This document shows, in pieces, positions 1 through 8,068 of a stretch of 64,000 bases of DNA (positions within the stretch are counted from its first letter, which is position 1; every line of letters starts with the position of its first letter). Source of the DNA: an uncultured Pelagibacteraceae bacterium (GTDB lineage Bacteria > Pseudomonadota > Alphaproteobacteria > Pelagibacterales > Pelagibacteraceae); the NCBI GenBank assembly GCA_902583645.1, contig CACHWQ010000003.1:21441-85440 (forward strand). The letters run 5' to 3'. The notes under the pieces were generated by a model. It was not told the DNA's origin. It worked only from the letters and a program-made list of their open reading frames with translations, and ran no database searches. The position numbers and the translations under genes are program-made.

Positions 1-60
1 GGTTTTTATGAAAGTATGGTACATAATATAGATGAAATTAAAAAAGATGAAAAATATTAG
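1..60 (+). CDS. 3' end of an unidentified upstream gene (partial)
   Basis: Frame 1 is open from the window edge to a TAG at 58-60 and would give a 19-residue C-terminal tail starting [13 protein letters not shown]. It overlaps the start of the next gene by 29 nt, which is normal for this genome. The fragment is too short to name and could be a chance open frame; genes of guanine metabolism or an RNA methyltransferase are possible neighbours of guaA, but nothing in the tail supports either. Confidence 0.3.
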   Translation, partial: GFYESMVHNIDEIKKDEKY

Positions 61-493
61 TTCTAAAGTATTTAATTTATTATTTATAATTGTTGCAGTT
101 TTTTTTATAAGCAACAACTCTTCATCTGAAAATTTCTTTAATGAGGCTAAACAAAAGTTTGATCAAAAAAATTATGAAGATTCTAAGTTTTTGTTTCAAA
201 GAAATATTGTTTTTAATCCAAAAGACGCAGAATCTTATTTATATTTAGCGAAAATTTATAAAAATGAAGAAAATGAAAAAGAGGAAATAAAAAATTTAAA
301 TACTACTTTATTATTAGATCCAAAAAATGAGGAAGCGATGCATTTACTAATTAATTATGAGTTAAAAAAATCGAATTATTCTAAAGTTAAAGAACTTAAA
401 GAAAATTTCTCTTTTATTTGTAAAAATCTTTGTAAAAAATTAGAAAATATTGAAAAATCATTAGCAGACATTGAACCGAAAAATGGATCTTAA
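32..493 (+). CDS. secreted or membrane-anchored TPR-repeat protein
   Basis: 153 residues. A basic start (MKLKKMKN) is followed by a hydrophobic stretch at about residues 14-27, read as a signal peptide or single N-terminal anchor, so the rest probably lies in the periplasm. Residues about 33-110 look like two tetratricopeptide helix pairs ([32 protein letters not shown] pattern with the A/Y/P spacing of TPRs). TPRs bind proteins, but no partner can be named. The second ATG at 47 is an alternative start. The 3' end overlaps guaA by 11 nt, suggesting one transcript. Confidence 0.6.
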   Translation: MKLKKMKNISSKVFNLLFIIVAVFFISNNSSSENFFNEAKQKFDQKNYEDSKFLFQRNIVFNPKDAESYLYLAKIYKNEENEKEEIKNLNTTLLLDPKNEEAMHLLINYELKKSNYSKVKELKENFSFICKNLCKKLENIEKSLADIEPKNGS

Positions 494-2045
494 CAATAAT
501 TTAAATAAGATTCTAATTATTGATTTTGGCTCACAATTTACCCAACTCATAGCTAGAAGAATAAGAGAACTTGGCGTTTATTCAGAAATAATTAGTCATA
601 AAAAATTAAATTCGAAACTAAATAAATCAAGAATACGAGGAATAATTTTATCTGGAGGTCCATTAAATGTTTACCAATCTAAAAAAGTAAAGTTCAAAAG
701 AGAATTACTTAAATGGAATATTCCAATATTAGGAATTTGTTTTGGTCACCAAGTAATATCTAAAGAATTGGGAGGTAAAGTTAAAAAAGCGAAACATAGA
801 GAATTTGGTTTAGCAAAATTAAACAGAGTAAATAAAAGTAGATTAACTCAAAATTTTTTCAATAAAAATGGATCAAATAATGTTTGGATGAGCCATGCGG
901 ATGAAGTAACAAAGTTAGCAAAGGGATTTAAAGTAGTAGCAAAAACTGAAACATCAAAATTTTCGGTCATTGAAAATTCTTCTAAAAAACTTTACGGAAT
1001 ACAATTTCATCCTGAAGTAACCCATACAGAAAAGGGTAAGATAATTTTAAAAAACTTTATTTTTGTAATTTGTATGATTAAAAAAAATTGGTCATCTAAA
1101 AATCAAAAAAAAATTTTAATAGATGATGTAAAAAAAATTGTAGGAAATTCCAGAGTTATATGCGCTCTATCTGGAGGGGTTGATAGCAGTGTTGTTGCTA
1201 AATTAATTCATAACGCAATAGGTAAAAAACTAACGTGTATTTTTGTAAATACAGGTTTATTAAGAAAAAATGAAGAAACTCAAGTTGTAAAAACTTTTAA
1301 AAAAAAATTTAAGATCAATCTTATTTATGTAGATGCTAAAAATCTTTTTTTAAACAAGCTAAGAAAAGTTGCTGACCCTGAAAAGAAACGAAAGATAATT
1401 GGGAATTTATTTATTAAAATATTTGAGAATTACGCAAAAAAAATTAAAAACATAAGATATTTAGCGCAAGGCACGTTATATCCAGATTTAATAGAAAGTA
1501 AGTCAGTAACAGGAAGTCAAACCTCTAAAATAAAATCTCACCACAATGTTGGTGGCTTACCAAAAAAAATGAAATTAAAATTAGTTGAGCCATTGAGATT
1601 ATTATTCAAGGATGAAGTTAGAAAATTAGGCCTAGAATTAAAATTATCTAAAGAAATAGTATTGAGACATCCTTTTCCAGGCCCGGGTCTAGCAATTCGA
1701 ATGCCTGGAGAAATAACAAAAGATAAAATTAAAATTTTGAAAGATGCTGATGATATTTTTATTAATTCATTAAAAGATTTCAATTTATATGGAAAGATAT
1801 GGCAGGCTTATGCTGCACTGCTACCTGTTAAAACTGTGGGGGTTATGGGGGATAACAGAACTTATGAATATATGTGTTTGTTAAGAGCAATTACTTCGGA
1901 AGATGGCATGACTGCTGATACCTTTGATTTTAATAAAGAATTTATGCAGGTTGTTTCAAATAAAATAATAAATAATATTAAAGGTATAAATAGAGTTGTT
2001 TATGACATAACATCCAAACCACCAAGCACCATAGAATTAGAGTGA
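483..2045 (+). CDS. guaA: GMP synthase (glutamine-hydrolysing)
   Basis: Cytosolic enzyme making GMP from XMP, ATP and glutamine, the last step of guanine nucleotide synthesis. At 520 residues it has the usual length. The N-terminal class-I amidotransferase domain shows the nucleophile motif GICFGHQ (Cys86) and the FHPEVTHT His/Glu pair; then come the ATP-pyrophosphatase P-loop [12 protein letters not shown] and the C-terminal dimerisation domain ending in KPPSTIELE, the typical GuaA terminus. An in-frame TTG lies upstream at 471, but ATG 483 gives the expected N-terminus. It overlaps the TPR gene before it and panB after it. Confidence 0.96.
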   Translation: MDLNNNLNKILIIDFGSQFTQLIARRIRELGVYSEIISHKKLNSKLNKSRIRGIILSGGPLNVYQSKKVKFKRELLKWNIPILGICFGHQVISKELGGKVKKAKHREFGLAKLNRVNKSRLTQNFFNKNGSNNVWMSHADEVTKLAKGFKVVAKTETSKFSVIENSSKKLYGIQFHPEVTHTEKGKIILKNFIFVICMIKKNWSSKNQKKILIDDVKKIVGNSRVICALSGGVDSSVVAKLIHNAIGKKLTCIFVNTGLLRKNEETQVVKTFKKKFKINLIYVDAKNLFLNKLRKVADPEKKRKIIGNLFIKIFENYAKKIKNIRYLAQGTLYPDLIESKSVTGSQTSKIKSHHNVGGLPKKMKLKLVEPLRLLFKDEVRKLGLELKLSKEIVLRHPFPGPGLAIRMPGEITKDKIKILKDADDIFINSLKDFNLYGKIWQAYAALLPVKTVGVMGDNRTYEYMCLLRAITSEDGMTADTFDFNKEFMQVVSNKIINNIKGINRVVYDITSKPPSTIELE

Positions 2046-2821
2046 TGAATAATAAAATAAAAAAAATTATTAACAAAAAAAATAAATCCAAAATCGTCTG
2101 TCTTACCGCTTACTCAAAAAATATTGCTGAAATAGTAGATAATCATGCAGACATTCTTTTGGTTGGTGATTCTTTAGGATCAGTGCTTTACAATTACAAT
2201 ACTACAAGGAAAGTTAATCTTAAAATGATGATAGAGCATACAAAGAGTGTAAGGATGGGTGTTAAAAAAAGTCTTTTAGTGATTGATATGCCTTACAACA
2301 CATATAGAAATAAATCTGAAGCTCTCAAAAATTCAAAGCTTGCGATTAAAGAAACAAAGTGTGATGCTGTTAAAGTAGAAGGTGGTGTTAGAGTGAAGCA
2401 TATAGTTCGCCATTTAGTTAAAAATAAAGTTCCAGTAATGGGCCACATAGGTTTAACACCTCAAACTATTAAAGGAAAATTCAAATCAGTTGGTAAAACT
2501 GATAAAGAAAAAAAAATGCTCATTAATGATGCTAGAGCTCTAGAGGAGAGTGGTGCGTTTGGAATAGTTTTAGAATGTATCTATAGCGATATTTCAAAAA
2601 AAATTTCTCAATTAGTTAAAGTTCCAACCATAGGTATCGGTGCCTCGGTTCATTGTGATGGCCAGGTTTTAGTAACAGATGATATTTTAGGTTTAACTGA
2701 TGCGAAGATTAAGTTTGTTAAAAAATACATAAATATTAAGAAAATAATTAATTCTGCATTATCTAAATTTAAAAATGAAGTAAAATCAAAAAAGTATCCT
2801 ACAAAAAAATACTCTTATTAA
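2045..2821 (+). CDS. panB: 3-methyl-2-oxobutanoate hydroxymethyltransferase
   Basis: First committed step of pantothenate (CoA) synthesis: 5,10-methylene-THF plus 2-oxoisovalerate gives ketopantoate. 258 residues, normal length. Family motifs visible: LTAYS near the N-terminus, the metal-binding LVGDSLG segment, VKVEGG, and PVMGHIGLTPQ, with VPTIGIGAS near the C-terminus. ATG 2045 overlaps the guaA stop in a TGATG arrangement; GTG 2042 is the in-frame alternative. A guaA-panB coupling is not a usual operon. panB uses one-carbon units of the kind made by the glycine cleavage system encoded nearby. Its stop overlaps the convergent terC-like gene by 4 nt. Confidence 0.95.
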   Translation: MNNKIKKIINKKNKSKIVCLTAYSKNIAEIVDNHADILLVGDSLGSVLYNYNTTRKVNLKMMIEHTKSVRMGVKKSLLVIDMPYNTYRNKSEALKNSKLAIKETKCDAVKVEGGVRVKHIVRHLVKNKVPVMGHIGLTPQTIKGKFKSVGKTDKEKKMLINDARALEESGAFGIVLECIYSDISKKISQLVKVPTIGIGASVHCDGQVLVTDDILGLTDAKIKFVKKYINIKKIINSALSKFKNEVKSKKYPTKKYSY

Positions 2822-3429
2822 AAATATTTTTTAAAGTTGTCATTTATTGATAGAATTTCTAGATCTACTAGTCCACCAATAACCAATTGTAGCGCAACTA
2901 ATAAAATAAAACCTAATCCAACATAAGCAATCCATAAGTGTTTTTGAATATAATTAGCCAAGACTGTTGCAAGTGCACCAGTTAAAACTACGGACAAAAT
3001 TAAACCAAATATCATAAAGCCAAAATGTCCTTTTGATGCCCCCACAACTCCAATAACATTATCAAAGCTAATAGTTATATCGGCAAATAGAACCTTATAT
3101 ACACTTTGTATATAGGAAGGTTCTTTTGATTTTTTCGTTGGTGATTTTATTTTTTTAATTTCAAATAAATCTTTTTTAAGATCATATACAATCCATATTA
3201 ACAATAAACCACCAAGAATTTTTATAAAATAAAATTTAAATAAATAAGTTGCAAATAGAGCAAATATTATTTTAAATACTAAAGCACCAGCAACTCCCCA
3301 AAGTATTATTTGCCTTCTATTTTTAGGTACAAAATTAGATGCAATTAACCCTATTATAATTGCATTATCGGCTGCTAAAATTATATCAATAAATATAATT
3401 TGAGTTAATATAACTAGTTCTTCAATCAA
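2818..3429 (-). CDS. TerC/YjbE-family integral membrane protein
   Basis: 203 residues with about six or seven membrane segments. The two family hallmarks are present: an N-terminal DIILAADNAII segment and a second DITISFDNVIGV segment, each placing acidic and Asn residues inside the membrane as in TerC proteins (several homologues export Mn2+ or load metal onto exported enzymes; a tellurite role is not implied). The start is a TTG; no ATG is available before the first membrane helix. It is the last gene of the minus-strand group pxpA-TPR-TPR-terC-like and converges on panB with a shared TTAA at the stops. Confidence 0.85.
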   Translation of the reverse strand: MIEELVILTQIIFIDIILAADNAIIIGLIASNFVPKNRRQIILWGVAGALVFKIIFALFATYLFKFYFIKILGGLLLIWIVYDLKKDLFEIKKIKSPTKKSKEPSYIQSVYKVLFADITISFDNVIGVVGASKGHFGFMIFGLILSVVLTGALATVLANYIQKHLWIAYVGLGFILLVALQLVIGGLVDLEILSINDNFKKYF

Positions 3430-3475
3430 GATAAATATATTATTAGATTATTAAAATTTTTCAATAAAATCTAAA

Positions 3476-4015
3476 TTAATACTTAGATACACTTTTTCCA
3501 TCTATTAAATCTTTAAGCTGGTCGTACTCTTTACAATTACATGACTGAAGAAGCTGAAGACGTTCAACTGCTTGGTCTTTTCTATTTGTATTAAGATATA
3601 ATTCACCTAAATACTGATTAATTCTTTTATGATTTGGCTTTATTTTTAGTCCTGCTAAATAGTATTCTTCAGCGGTTTCAAAATTTCCCAGTTTTCTGCT
3701 TGTGAAACCTAGATAATTTAAAGTGTCTGGATTATTAGGTTTTTCCTTATTTGCTTCCAATAAAATTTTAAAAGCTTTTTCATATTTTACTTTTGCTTTA
3801 GCTATACTCTTCTCAGCTTTTTCAGTTTTGCCTTTTTTAAGAGATTTAGCTGCCTTCTTTTCTAAATATTTACCCGAGATTACTAATTCATGGCCCTTTT
3901 CATATTTAGAAGCCTTACCTTCGTTTCCGGTGTCTGGTTGAGCACCTGCCGCACAATACGCCGATGTACATGTTAGCACTATGAAAGTAATTAGTAGGCT
4001 TAATTTTCTGAACAT
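3476..4015 (-). CDS. secreted TPR protein, paralogue of the adjacent gene
   Basis: 179 residues. The signal peptide (about residues 1-22) ends near AYCAAGA, a plausible signal peptidase I site, so the protein is probably periplasmic. A Lys-rich helical stretch (about 40-90) precedes two TPRs (NPDTLNYLGFTSRKLGNFETAEEYYLAGLKI). The C-terminus carries CNCKEYDQL, shared with the neighbouring paralogue as CQCKEYDNL. It lies 73 nt downstream of that paralogue and 46 nt upstream of the terC-like gene. The function is unknown; the paired cysteines could form a disulfide or bind metal or haem. Confidence 0.7.
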   Translation of the reverse strand: MFRKLSLLITFIVLTCTSAYCAAGAQPDTGNEGKASKYEKGHELVISGKYLEKKAAKSLKKGKTEKAEKSIAKAKVKYEKAFKILLEANKEKPNNPDTLNYLGFTSRKLGNFETAEEYYLAGLKIKPNHKRINQYLGELYLNTNRKDQAVERLQLLQSCNCKEYDQLKDLIDGKSVSKY

Positions 4016-4088
4016 GAGTCATATATAGAAGTTAAAAAAAAGGTTAACAACTAAATTATTTAATAAGAGACAATTTATCACTTTAATT

Positions 4089-4577
4089 TCATTTATTTAA
4101 AATGTTTCTTAAATTATCATATTCCTTGCATTGACAATTTTCTAAAGAAACAAGAACTTTTTGAGCCTCATTAAATCTATTTTCATAAAAGTAAAAAGTA
4201 CCAAGATTGAATTTTAAACTTTTATGTTCATTATTTAATTCCAAACCCAAAAGATAGTAAATTTCAGCATTTTCTTTAAATCCTAGTTTAGCGCTGCACA
4301 AACCCAAATAATTTAAGATATCTGGATTTGCTGGATCCTCTACATTTGCCTCTAAAAAATAATCTAAAGCTTTCTCAAACTTAATTTTAGCTTTTTTAGT
4401 TTTACCTTTTTTTTCTGTTTTAATTGCCCTTTTTAACTCTTTAAAACCAAGTTTGTACGGTCCTGCTGGGGGCGGACCATCTCTTCCCAAATTTTCCTCA
4501 TGACCTTCGTATGAAAAAGTTTTTGAAGATATTGAGACTATAAAAAGTAATAAAATTATAAATTTTATATTCCTCAT
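4089..4577 (-). CDS. secreted TPR protein, paralogue of the adjacent gene
   Basis: 162 residues with an N-terminal hydrophobic signal (about 4-20). The middle is a Lys-rich helix, then TPRs (NPDILNYLGLCSAKLGFKENAEIYYLLGLEL) and a C-terminal CQCKEYDNL motif. It is clearly homologous over most of its length to the gene at 3476-4015, indicating an old tandem duplication. Its ATG overlaps the pxpA stop by 4 nt (ATGA), so it is probably translated from the same message as pxpA. That links it by position, though not proven by function, to 5-oxoproline metabolism. Confidence 0.7.
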   Translation of the reverse strand: MRNIKFIILLLFIVSISSKTFSYEGHEENLGRDGPPPAGPYKLGFKELKRAIKTEKKGKTKKAKIKFEKALDYFLEANVEDPANPDILNYLGLCSAKLGFKENAEIYYLLGLELNNEHKSLKFNLGTFYFYENRFNEAQKVLVSLENCQCKEYDNLRNILNK

Positions 4578-5350
4578 TTTACAAATTTATTCATTTGATC
4601 AAGAGCTTTTAGATTTAAATTATTTTTTAAAAGATCCTCTTTAATTACTTTTGCTGTATTTAAAGAACTTTCATTATCACCATGAATGCAAACAGAGTCT
4701 ATTTCACATGGAATTTGTTTACCTGAATAACAATTTAAGGCTTGATTTTTTACCATAGAAAAAACATGTTTTTTAGCTATATTTGGATCTGTTATTAATG
4801 CGTGTGGTTTTGATCTAGAGACTAGATTCCCATCGTCTTCATAATTTCTGTCAGCGAAAATTTCACAAGCAATTTTCATATTTAGTTTTTTTGCAGCTAA
4901 TTCCATTTTTGATCCTGTTGGCACAAGGTAAATTAACTCTTTGTTCATTCTATAAATTATATTTGCAAGTGTTGTTGCTAAATCAATATCCTCGCAAGCC
5001 ATATTGTTTAAAGCTCCGTGTGGCTTCATATGAGTCACATTTTCATTGTGTTTTTCAGCAATCCTTTGAAGAATTTCGTATTGGTCTATAATAAGTTTTT
5101 CAATTTCTTTCCCAGAAAGATTAATTCTTTTTCTTCCAAAATTTTCAGGATCATTAAAAGATGGATGGGCACCAATACTCACTCCATATTTTTTAGAAAT
5201 TAAAATAGTACTATCCATAGTTTCATGATCACCAGCATGATAGCCACATGCTATATTTGCTGAATTAACAATTTCTAATAGTTTTGGATCATTTATGTTT
5301 GAGTGATGTTTGGATTTTTCTCCTAAATCACAATTAATATTAATTTCCAT
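4574..5350 (-). CDS. pxpA: 5-oxoprolinase subunit A (LamB/YcsF family)
   Basis: 258 residues. Begins MEININCDLGE, the family N-terminus, followed by NIACGYHAGDHETM and GAHPSFNDPENFGR, the conserved His/Asp-rich active-site segments, and HMKPHGALNN. In characterised bacteria PxpA works with PxpB and PxpC in ATP-dependent opening of 5-oxoproline (pyroglutamate) to glutamate. The open frame extends upstream to 5515, but that extension lies antisense to pxpB and lacks family sequence; ATG 5350 or ATG 5359 is the real start. It is divergent from pxpB with only about 28 nt between starts. Confidence 0.92.
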   Translation of the reverse strand: MEININCDLGEKSKHHSNINDPKLLEIVNSANIACGYHAGDHETMDSTILISKKYGVSIGAHPSFNDPENFGRKRINLSGKEIEKLIIDQYEILQRIAEKHNENVTHMKPHGALNNMACEDIDLATTLANIIYRMNKELIYLVPTGSKMELAAKKLNMKIACEIFADRNYEDDGNLVSRSKPHALITDPNIAKKHVFSMVKNQALNCYSGKQIPCEIDSVCIHGDNESSLNTAKVIKEDLLKNNLNLKALDQMNKFVK

Positions 5351-5378
5351 AGTATTCATTGATAAAGTATAACATGTC

Positions 5379-6062
5379 ATGATTAAAAATATATCAAATC
5401 TTGGCGACGCAGCATTATATTGTGATTTTGGAAATGATGTCGATAAGAAAACAAACTTTAAAGTAATAAAATATTTTGAAAATATTAAGAAACAAAATAT
5501 AGAAGGAATAACCAATTTAACTCCCTCTTATAATAAACTTATAATCTCATTCGACTTAAATGTAGTAAATTTCACAGAACTTAAAAAAAAAATTGAAGAC
5601 ATCAAAATTTCTGAAAACAACATCTGGCAGAAACAAAAAATTATCAAAATACCAATCTGTTGTGATGATGAATTTACCCTTGATATAGAAAGGCTTTCAT
5701 CAAAATTAAATTTAACAAAGAAAGAAATTTTAGAAAAATATTTTAATAAGGAATATTTTTGCTATATGACAGGATTTATTGCTGGAATGCCCTTTTTGGG
5801 TGATATTGACAAGAAAATTAGACTTGAAAGACTTGAAACACCAAGAGTTAAAGTTCCAAAAGGTGCTGTGGGTATTACAGAACAATTTGCAAATATTTAT
5901 ACTTTTGAAAGTCCTGGTGGATGGAATATTTTAGGAAGTACTCCAACAAAAATCTTTGATCAATCAAACGAGAAACAGCCAACTTTAATTTGTCCTGGTG
6001 ATAAAGTTTTATTTTACGAAATTAACAAAAAAGAATACTTCAAAATTAATGCAAATAAATAA
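5379..6062 (+). CDS. pxpB: 5-oxoprolinase subunit B (KipI/allophanate hydrolase subunit 1 family)
   Basis: 227 residues, normal length. The opening LGDAALYCDFGN is the family start, the middle has IPICCDDEF, and the conserved core is YFCYMTGFIAGMPFLG followed by PRVKVPKGAVGI and SPGGWNILG. Cytosolic partner of PxpC; together with PxpA it forms the 5-oxoprolinase. The start is ATG 5379. The 3' end overlaps pxpC by 14 nt. In sequence databases such genes are often labelled urea amidolyase or allophanate hydrolase, but the presence of pxpA and pxpC alongside favours 5-oxoprolinase. Confidence 0.92.
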   Translation: MIKNISNLGDAALYCDFGNDVDKKTNFKVIKYFENIKKQNIEGITNLTPSYNKLIISFDLNVVNFTELKKKIEDIKISENNIWQKQKIIKIPICCDDEFTLDIERLSSKLNLTKKEILEKYFNKEYFCYMTGFIAGMPFLGDIDKKIRLERLETPRVKVPKGAVGITEQFANIYTFESPGGWNILGSTPTKIFDQSNEKQPTLICPGDKVLFYEINKKEYFKINANK

Positions 6063-6993
6063 AATTATAGTTTTAAGAGAAGGGGTAAATTCAACCTTTC
6101 AGGATTTAGGAAGGGATAACCTTTACCATATTGGCTTACCATTTAGTGGTGCGATGGATAAAAGAAACTATTTGATTGCAAATAAACTAGTTGGAAATAA
6201 ATATAACGAAGCAGTAATAGAATTTGCATATCAAGGACCACTTATAAAAATTGAAAATGGTAATATAAATTTTGCCATTACAGGTAACATTAAATTTAGT
6301 ATTAAAAAAAATGGTAAATTAATAAATGGTGATTGCTACAAAACTTATTATTTGTCAAAAAATGACGAAATAGATATTATATCAACCAATAATTCTGTTT
6401 ATGGATATTTTGCTGTAAGTGGTGGTTTCGAGTTAAAAAAAAATTTTGGAAGCTTTTCTACTACTGTAAGAGCAAATGTTGGAGCAAACGATGGAAATAA
6501 AATCTCAAAAAATGAAAATTTTTTTATTAAAGATTTTGAAAACAAATATATCAATAAAAGTCTAAAATATATTAATTCAAAAATTGAATATATCAGAATA
6601 TTGAAAGGAACTAATTTCGATTATTTTTTGGAAAAATCAATAAAAGAACTTACTTCCAAAGAATTTTTAGTCTCCAAGCTCTCTGACCGTATGGGGATGA
6701 GGCTTCAAGGTCCTAAAATTCAAAACTTGAAAGAGACAAATATTAGGTCTGAAGGTCTTATTAAAGGAGCAATCCAAATCCCAGCAGACGGCAATCCAAT
6801 CATCATGTTGTCTGACCATGGAACTATTGGAGGATACCCAAAAATTGGTGTAGTTATAAGTACTGATTATGATAGATTGGTACAAACACCTTCAGGAAAA
6901 AAAATTAAATTTAAACTAATTGAATTAAAAGAAGCAGAAAAACTCTATAAATTATATCAAATGGAAACTGAAAATCTTTTAAGTCAAATATAA
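6049..6993 (+). CDS. pxpC: 5-oxoprolinase subunit C (KipA/allophanate hydrolase subunit 2 family)
   Basis: 314 residues from ATG 6049. The frame opens at 5998, but family similarity starts at MQINKIIVLREGVNSTFQDLGR, so 6049 is chosen; this overlaps pxpB by 14 nt. Motifs: GLPFSGAMDKRNYLIANKLVG, then FAVSGGF and, near the C-terminus, IKGAIQIPADGNPIIMLSDHGTIGGYPKI, all characteristic of the biotin-dependent-carboxyltransferase-like fold of this subunit. The stop TAA overlaps the ATG of the following transporter by 1 nt (TAATG). Confidence 0.92.
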   Translation: MQINKIIVLREGVNSTFQDLGRDNLYHIGLPFSGAMDKRNYLIANKLVGNKYNEAVIEFAYQGPLIKIENGNINFAITGNIKFSIKKNGKLINGDCYKTYYLSKNDEIDIISTNNSVYGYFAVSGGFELKKNFGSFSTTVRANVGANDGNKISKNENFFIKDFENKYINKSLKYINSKIEYIRILKGTNFDYFLEKSIKELTSKEFLVSKLSDRMGMRLQGPKIQNLKETNIRSEGLIKGAIQIPADGNPIIMLSDHGTIGGYPKIGVVISTDYDRLVQTPSGKKIKFKLIELKEAEKLYKLYQMETENLLSQI

Positions 6994-7871
6994 TGAATTT
7001 TATATCTAAATTACCCGGCCCGCTTTTGATTTTTTTTGGAGCTTTAAGTCTCAGTTTTGGAGGACTTATTGTAAAATCCTTTCAAGGTGCAAATTTATGG
7101 CAAATTTTATTTTGGCGATCAATTTTCTTTATATTAGTTGTGTGCATTTTTTTAATACTGACATATAGAAAAAAAGTTTTTACCGCTTTTGTTAGTTCTG
7201 GAATACCCGGATTGATAGGTGGATTAATATTATCCACTGGTTTTTGTGGATATGTTTTTGCGATGTATAATACTACTGTTGCAAACACAAATTTTATAAT
7301 TCAAACCCAAACAATATTTTTAGCAATATTTGGATACTTATTTTTAAAAGAAAAAATTTCAAAATTAACTTTAGTTTCAATTATTTTGGCGATTTCAGGG
7401 GTAATTTTAATGGTTGGTACTTCTTTATCCCCAGGCCAAATGTCAGGTAATATTGCAGCTTTCATAATGCCTATATCATTTGCAATTTTAATTTTAATCG
7501 TTAGAAAATATCCGACTGTTGATATGGTGCCATTACAATTAATTGCAGGAATAATTGCAATGATGATTGGTTATTTAGTTGCTGGAAAAATTATGATTTC
7601 TTTTTATGATATTTTTCTAGGATTTCTAGCAGGATTTTTTCAATTAGGTTTTGGTTTTATTTTAATTACTATTGGAGCAAGACGAACTCCATCAGCATTA
7701 GTGGGAATCATAATGTTAACAGAAGCCGTTTTAGGGCCCATGTGGGCATGGATTTTTATTAATGAGCAACCTCCTTTAATGGTCCTTATTGGAGGATGTG
7801 TTGTAATTATCTCTGTTCTGCTTCAATTTTTACCACTTTTAAAAAAAAATAAGGCTTCATTACAATCTTAA
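6993..7871 (+). CDS. DMT/EamA-family transporter
   Basis: 292 residues, about ten hydrophobic helices arranged as two EamA repeats (first repeat ends near FLKEKISKLTLVSIILAISGVILM; second near the conserved E-A-V-L-G-P-M-W segment). Drug/metabolite superfamily permeases move small solutes across the inner membrane. Translation is coupled to pxpC (TAATG), so 5-oxoproline or a related amino acid is a reasonable guess for the substrate, by context only. It is one of three EamA proteins in this window. The gcv promoter and riboswitch begin about 25 nt after its stop. Confidence 0.85.
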   Translation: MNFISKLPGPLLIFFGALSLSFGGLIVKSFQGANLWQILFWRSIFFILVVCIFLILTYRKKVFTAFVSSGIPGLIGGLILSTGFCGYVFAMYNTTVANTNFIIQTQTIFLAIFGYLFLKEKISKLTLVSIILAISGVILMVGTSLSPGQMSGNIAAFIMPISFAILILIVRKYPTVDMVPLQLIAGIIAMMIGYLVAGKIMISFYDIFLGFLAGFFQLGFGFILITIGARRTPSALVGIIMLTEAVLGPMWAWIFINEQPPLMVLIGGCVVIISVLLQFLPLLKKNKASLQS

Positions 7872-7895
7872 AAGGCTATTATTTTACTAAATTTA

Positions 7896-7904
7896 TGCTA
7901 TAAG
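7896..7904 (+). promoter_or_regulatory. extended -10 promoter of the gcv operon
   Basis: TGC followed by TATAAG fits the extended -10 pattern TGnTATAAT. No clear -35 is visible, as expected for extended -10 promoters. A start about 7 nt downstream falls at roughly 7911, exactly where the first strand of the glycine aptamer 1 P1 stem begins, which supports the call. Confidence 0.5.
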
Positions 7905-7910
7905 AACCTT

Positions 7911-8066
7911 ACGGGAGAGACCACATTAGTGTGGCGCCGAAGGAGCAACCACCCCGGAAACTCTCAGGCAAAAGGACCGTAAATATTAACTCTGGAAAGA
8001 GAAAAATTCTCGCCGAAGGAGCAAATCTCTCAGGCACATAGACAGAGGGGGCAAAGAGTTAATATT
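7911..8066 (+). promoter_or_regulatory. tandem glycine riboswitch with a putative ribosome-site switch helix
   Basis: Two aptamers with the glycine-riboswitch core (GCCGAAGGAGCAA then CTCTCAGGCA) lie directly upstream of gcvT. Aptamer 1 spans 7911-7980, closed by ACGG (7911-7914) with CCGT (7977-7980). Aptamer 2 spans about 7990-8047, closed by CTCTG (7990-7994) with CAGAG (8043-8047). A second, mutually exclusive pairing exists: 7982-7993 is perfectly complementary over 12 nt to 8055-8066, the segment holding the AGAG ribosome-binding sequence just before the gcvT ATG at 8069. Glycine binding favours the first pairing and would free the ribosome site, giving an ON switch for glycine cleavage. 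The aptamers are recognised with high confidence; the switch helix is my inference. Confidence 0.93.
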
Positions 8067-8068
8067 TT

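Noticed and set aside
5351..5515. Upstream extension of pxpA
   Set aside because: The added residues have no family similarity and are antisense to pxpB; the family N-terminus MEININCDLGE begins at 5350.
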